Position numbers and translations under genes: made by a program. DNA of 8,565 nt, from contig JAITBO010000098.1 of the NCBI GenBank assembly GCA_031283505.1, forward strand, positions 1 through 8,565. Reading direction: 5' to 3'. Shown piece by piece: positions 5,654-8,565 of this stretch (the first letter of the stretch is position 1; every line of letters starts with the position of its first letter). A model generated the notes under the pieces. It was not told the DNA's origin and did not search any database. It saw nothing but the letters and a program-made list of their open reading frames with translations. The stretch comes from Treponema sp. (lineage in GTDB: Bacteria > Spirochaetota > Spirochaetia > Treponematales > Breznakiellaceae).

Positions 5654-6469
5654 TCAAGTCAGCATCCCCTGGAGAATAGACATATAATCGTTCAAGTACA
5701 TAGCATATTCCGGGGAACCCACGATTTCCACGCAACCCTGTTCCACCCCTTCCACAAATCCCACATCTTTCAGGAGTACCTTGAGGGCCCCGGCGACGGA
5801 AAAGAAATGAAAAAGCACAAAAGGAGTACGCCGGGTATAGACCCCGTGACCGGATTTGGATTTTCCCGCCTTGACCCTAAGGTACGCCGCCACTGCGGAT
5901 TCCGCGTCCGGGCCGCCGGGCCCGTCAACCAGGAACTGGTATATCCGGTCGGGCTGGCGGCGGCACCACTCGGTCATACCGGGATCCCCCAGTTTGTTGT
6001 AACTGGAAAGCGCACGGGTTATCATGTAGAGGCTCATCTTTACCTTGAGTTTCTGCTTGTCCGGGTCCTTGGGCCGACTGGAAGGCATCATGATCATCAG
6101 GGACATGAGAAGGGAGAAAACTTTGATCAGGGTTCCCAGCTTGCCAAAGCCCTTGATTGCCGGAAGCGCCGCGCCTCCCCGGAACATAGTATTCATCTTT
6201 GCCACCGAGGAGAAAGTCAGGGCTATATCGGGATTCTCAGCCAACCCCTGAACCACGGAAAAGGCGCCGTTGTCAAAGACCAGGTGGCAGGCGAGGAAGC
6301 TTTCCTCCCCGTCGGGGTTTTTGGCCCCTATCTGCACTACCGCCTTGACCCCGGCAAACCTGGCTTTCATGGCGGGATCGTCCTCCAGAACCACCCTCAT
6401 TACCGGGAATGCCGCGTTAAAAAACAGTTTTGCGGTCATTATGTCGATTGCCGTTGCTTGCCCAGTCAT
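5654..6469 (-). CDS. SCP2-like sterol-carrier/lipid-binding domain protein
   Basis: This 271-residue protein has an SCP2-like domain at about 35-130: a strand-rich segment (VKAVVQIGAKN, then FLACHLVFDNGAFSVV) followed by NPDIALTFSSVAKMNTMFRG (79-98), matching the D-[IV]-x-[LIF]-x-F-x-S pattern of that fold. The segment 111-129 is very hydrophobic. The remaining half (130-271) is not recognised; it holds a basic stretch (KAGKSKSGHGVYTRR, 200-214). SCP2 folds bind lipids or acyl chains in a hydrophobic pocket, usually in the cytoplasm. A perfect AAGGAGG (6483-6477) 7 nt before the ATG supports the start. It is the last gene of the transketolase operon, 45 nt after the C-terminal subunit. Why a lipid-binding protein travels with transketolase is unknown. 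Confidence 0.72.
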   Translation of the reverse strand: MTGQATAIDIMTAKLFFNAAFPVMRVVLEDDPAMKARFAGVKAVVQIGAKNPDGEESFLACHLVFDNGAFSVVQGLAENPDIALTFSSVAKMNTMFRGGAALPAIKGFGKLGTLIKVFSLLMSLMIMMPSSRPKDPDKQKLKVKMSLYMITRALSSYNKLGDPGMTEWCRRQPDRIYQFLVDGPGGPDAESAVAAYLRVKAGKSKSGHGVYTRRTPFVLFHFFSVAGALKVLLKDVGFVEGVEQGCVEIVGSPEYAMYLNDYMSILQGMLT

Positions 6470-6497
6470 CTTACAGCCTCCTTGCGGCGGGAGCGTC

Positions 6498-6515
6498 AGG
6501 ACCCGCAGGGGTCCT
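6498..6515 (-). other. Intercistronic hairpin at the transketolase C-subunit stop
   Basis: AGGACCC (6498-6504) pairs exactly with GGGTCCT (6509-6515) around a 4-nt loop. The last base of the TGA stop is in the stem. Lacking a U-run, it is more likely to affect mRNA decay or downstream expression than to terminate. Confidence 0.4.
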
Positions 6516-7531
6516 CATTCGTCGTTCCAATCTTCATCGGCCTCGAATTCCATACCCATCATTTCCCGGACTTTATCCACGATGCCATTGCTGTCAAGGC
6601 CATAATGGGCGTAGAGATCCTCCGCGTAACCAATGGCGGTAAATTCATCCTGGAGGCCGTGCTTTTTGAACACGCAACCCTTACCGGATTCGGCGATAAC
6701 GCCCCCTACGGCGTCCCCTAAGCCGCCCATGACGTTATGTTCCTCCACAGTGAGGATACGCCTGGTGTCCATTACCGCCTTGAGGATGGCTTCCCGGTCT
6801 ATGGGCTTGACGGTGTGCATATTGATGACCCGCACCGAAAGCTTGTCCTGTTCCGCCAGGGTCTTGGCGGCCTGTACGGACTGAAGCACCGCGACGCCGC
6901 AACAGATGACGGTAATATCCGTGCCCTCCCGCATGACTGTGGCCTTGCCTATCTCGAAAGGGTAGTCTTCGTTTTCATAACAGGGGGGCTCAAAGCCGCG
7001 GCCTATGCGTATATACACCGGCCCCGGTATGTCAATGCAGGCCCGTACGGCCCGGCTGGTTTCAATGCCGTCCGCCGGGGAGATTACCGTCATGTTGGCG
7101 ATGGAACGCATTATCGCCAGGTCTTCGGTACAGTGGTGGGTAGTACCGGCGTGGCCGAAGGAGATGCCCGCGTGGGTGGCGATTATCTTGACCGGCAGAT
7201 TCTGGTAGGCAATATCCGTGCGGACCTGCTCTCCGGCCCGCATGGCGGCGAAGGCCGCCATTGTCGAGGCAAAGGGGATGAGTCCGGCCTTGGCAAGCCC
7301 CGCGGCTATGCCCATCATGTTCTGTTCGGCAATGCCCACATTGAAAAAGCGGTCCGGAAATGCGCTGGCAAAATGCACGATAGCGGTGGTCTTTGCCAGA
7401 TCCGCGGAGAGTCCCACAATGCGGTCGTTGGTTTTGCCCATTTCCGCCAGGGTCCGCCCGTAACTTTCCCGGGCGGTCATGGTGGCCGAGTCGTAACAAT
7501 TCCAGGTGGTTCCGGTGGTAACCTGCGCCAT
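6515..7531 (-). CDS. Split transketolase, C-terminal (pyrimidine-binding plus C-terminal domain) subunit
   Basis: The 338-residue protein carries the half of transketolase that binds the ThDP pyrimidine. Its activating glutamate is E69 in NVGIAEQNM (64-72). Other family blocks are GHAGTTHHCTEDLAIMR (126-142), SPADGIET (151-158), YIRIGRG (173-179) and VEEHNVMGGLGDAV (262-275). It should join the N-terminal subunit as an alpha2beta2 enzyme moving two-carbon ketol units between sugar phosphates. The start is the ATG at 7531, with GGGGAGG 8 nt upstream. A GTG nine bases earlier is less likely, as it falls within that spacing. Only 1 nt separates it from the upstream stop, so translation is probably coupled. 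Split pairs serve the pentose phosphate pathway in many bacteria, but relatives act on apulose 4-phosphate or sulfosugars, so the substrate is open. Confidence 0.9.
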   Translation of the reverse strand: MAQVTTGTTWNCYDSATMTARESYGRTLAEMGKTNDRIVGLSADLAKTTAIVHFASAFPDRFFNVGIAEQNMMGIAAGLAKAGLIPFASTMAAFAAMRAGEQVRTDIAYQNLPVKIIATHAGISFGHAGTTHHCTEDLAIMRSIANMTVISPADGIETSRAVRACIDIPGPVYIRIGRGFEPPCYENEDYPFEIGKATVMREGTDITVICCGVAVLQSVQAAKTLAEQDKLSVRVINMHTVKPIDREAILKAVMDTRRILTVEEHNVMGGLGDAVGGVIAESGKGCVFKKHGLQDEFTAIGYAEDLYAHYGLDSNGIVDKVREMMGMEFEADEDWNDE

Positions 7532-7532
7532 A

Positions 7533-8369
7533 CTATTCACCTCCCCGCGTAATCGATTCCTTTGCCCTGGCCGCCAGTTCCGAATCCGCGGAACCGTAAT
7601 GCCAGACTACGTTGTTTTCCATAAAGTCCACGCCCTTGCCCTTGACGGTATTGGCCAGGATCAGCACAGGCTTGTCCGTCGCGGCCCCGCCCTTGTCCAG
7701 GGCGGCGGCCAGTTCCGTAAAATCATGGCCGTTCACCTCGGCAACCTCAAACCCAAAGGCCCGCCATTTGTCCGCGAAAGGTTCAAGGCTCATCACATCT
7801 TCGGTCTTGCCGTCGATCATCAGCCGGTTGCGGTCAACGATAGTGATCACGTTCCCCAGCCTGTAGTGGGCCAGGGACATGGCGGCTTCCCAGACGCTGC
7901 CCTCGCAGCATTCGCCGTCTCCCAAAAGGCAGACCGTTTTCCAGTCCTGTTTAAGGTATCTGGCCCCCAGCCCCAGCCCCACAGCCATGGAAAGGCCGTG
8001 GCCCAGGCTGCCGGCGGACGCATCGCAGCCTATAACCTTGTTGCTGTCGGGATGCATGGCAAAGGGAGAGCCGAAGTGGTTAAAGGATTTAAGTTCCTCC
8101 TCGGGGAAGTAGCCTTTCTTTGCCAGCACGGGGATAAAGCCCGCGGCCGCGTGGCCCTTGGAAAGGATAAAGCGGTCCCGGAGCGGCCACCGCGGTTCGG
8201 CGGGTTTGACATTGAGGTATTTGAAATAGAGTACGGTGAGTATGTCCGCGATACTCAGGGAGCCGCCTATATGGGCACCCCCGGACCAGAGGACCACGTC
8301 CACCATGGTAAGCCGCAGTTCGCGGGCGGTTTTTTTAAGCGCCGCACATTCTTCTTCGGTAATAGGCAT
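7533..8369 (-). CDS. Split transketolase, N-terminal (diphosphate-binding) subunit
   Basis: The 278-residue protein is the ThDP diphosphate/Mg-binding half. It shows the ThDP motif from GDGECCEGSVWEA (150-162) to VDRN (178-181), with D151 and N181 as metal ligands. It also has GAHIGGSLS (31-39, H33), SKGHA (70-74, H73), MHP (105-107) and GSLGHGLS (120-127). Length matches split N-subunits. With the next gene it forms a full transketolase of about 616 residues in two chains, cytoplasmic. AGAGGT 7 nt upstream supports the ATG at 8369. It is the first gene of the three-gene operon and has a strong promoter. A pentose phosphate role is likely given the nearby xylosidase; a dedicated sugar-acid, apiose or sulfosugar route cannot be excluded. 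Confidence 0.92.
   Translation of the reverse strand: MPITEEECAALKKTARELRLTMVDVVLWSGGAHIGGSLSIADILTVLYFKYLNVKPAEPRWPLRDRFILSKGHAAAGFIPVLAKKGYFPEEELKSFNHFGSPFAMHPDSNKVIGCDASAGSLGHGLSMAVGLGLGARYLKQDWKTVCLLGDGECCEGSVWEAAMSLAHYRLGNVITIVDRNRLMIDGKTEDVMSLEPFADKWRAFGFEVAEVNGHDFTELAAALDKGGAATDKPVLILANTVKGKGVDFMENNVVWHYGSADSELAARAKESITRGGE
7539..7546 (-). promoter_or_regulatory. Ribosome binding site of the transketolase C-subunit inside the N-subunit gene
   Basis: Minus-strand GGGGAGGT sits in the last codons of the upstream gene and 7-8 nt before the ATG at 7531. This fits coupled translation and equal subunit supply. Confidence 0.65.
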
Positions 8370-8401
8370 GAGAGTACCTCTTTTGGCAGGAAGATTATTT
8401 C

Positions 8402-8429
8402 AGTATAACCTATTCCCGCCGGAAGTCAA
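8402..8429 (-). promoter_or_regulatory. Sigma70-type promoter of the transketolase/SCP2 operon
   Basis: Minus-strand TTGACT (8429-8424) is followed after 16 bp by TATACT (8407-8402). Both boxes are one base from consensus. The leader would be about 25-30 nt, and no operator repeat is obvious in it. Confidence 0.7.
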
Positions 8430-8466
8430 CGGAAAATCGCTTGTCAGGTGGGAGAAATTAGCAGGT

Positions 8467-8499
8467 AAAAAAGAAAAACGGCGCCAGGCACCACTGCGC
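8467..8499 (-). terminator. Rho-independent terminator for a minus-strand gene beyond the window
   Basis: In minus-strand RNA GCGCAG (8499-8494) pairs with CUGGCGC (8487-8481), with one bulged G and a 6-nt loop. A T-rich run then reads TTTTTCTTTTTT (8478-8467). This implies transcription entering from the right edge and ending just before the transketolase promoter. Confidence 0.5.
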
Positions 8500-8506
8500 T
8501 CCCACA

Positions 8507-8552
8507 GAAGGGTGAAGGGTGAAGGGTGAAGGGTGGAGGCGGAGGCGGAGGG
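8507..8552 (+). repeat. GAAGGGT heptamer array plus GGAGGC hexamers, potential G-quadruplex
   Basis: Four exact GAAGGGT units run from 8507 to 8534, followed by GGAGGC, GGAGGC and GGAGGG (8535-8552). The G runs at 8510, 8517, 8524 and 8531 fit G3-N4-G3-N4-G3-N4-G3, the standard G-quadruplex pattern, on the + strand. It lies outside any recognised gene, between the terminator and the window edge. Confidence 0.8.
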
Positions 8553-8565
8553 TGTTACCTGAAAC

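Noticed and set aside
5645..6721. 358-codon open frame on the + strand
   Set aside because: It lies antisense across the SCP2-like gene and the end of the transketolase subunit. The protein is rich in His, Gly, Pro and Arg, as expected for a shadow frame in GC-rich DNA, and has no recognisable domain.
6737..8408. Two long + strand frames (6737-7552 and 7506-8408)
   Set aside because: Both mirror the transketolase subunits, whose ThDP and active-site motifs are clear on the minus strand.

Overview
This 8.6-kb window is most likely spirochaete chromosome, and the gene set and style suggest a treponeme, possibly a gut symbiont. That assignment is inference: it rests on moderately high GC, AGGAGG-type ribosome binding sites, sigma70-like promoters, a cytoplasmic plant-polymer glycosidase, an HD-GYP signalling enzyme and a split transketolase. 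No rRNA, tRNA, CRISPR array or transposase gene is visible.

Layout. Positions 1-638 hold no convincing intact gene. They contain a 10-bp GC hairpin, a short open frame that may be the decayed end of a gene, a polypurine stretch, a cluster of competing GC-rich hairpins ending in a T-tract, an extended -10 promoter, and a 116-bp array of three palindromes. The array sits directly upstream of a membrane-anchored HD-GYP phosphodiesterase (639-1544, +). Next comes a GH3 beta-xylosidase-like enzyme (1629-3716, +) with its own identical extended -10 box. A small calcineurin-like phosphoesterase (3812-4474, -) converges on the GH3 gene and is divergent from a PlsC-type acyltransferase (4662-5462, +); both divergent genes have recognisable promoters between them. 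The acyltransferase stop overlaps an ATG that opens a 33-codon frame.

The right half is one minus-strand operon, read from about 8395 down to 5654: transketolase N-terminal subunit, transketolase C-terminal subunit (1-nt gap), then an SCP2-like lipid-binding-domain protein. A good -35/-10 pair precedes it. Upstream of that lie a minus-strand terminator, which implies another minus-strand gene beyond the window, and a GAAGGGT heptamer array able to form a G-quadruplex.

How the genes may work together. The GH3 enzyme would release pentose (xylose or arabinose) from imported oligosaccharides, and transketolase would move pentose phosphates into central metabolism. This is a plausible metabolic theme, but the two are not in one operon. 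The HD-GYP protein probably degrades cyclic di-GMP. The acyltransferase and SCP2 proteins point to lipid metabolism but are on opposite strands. I see no clear new multi-gene defence or mobile system. The most unexplained signals are the palindrome array and competing hairpins before the HD-GYP gene, and the split transketolase/SCP2 operon.
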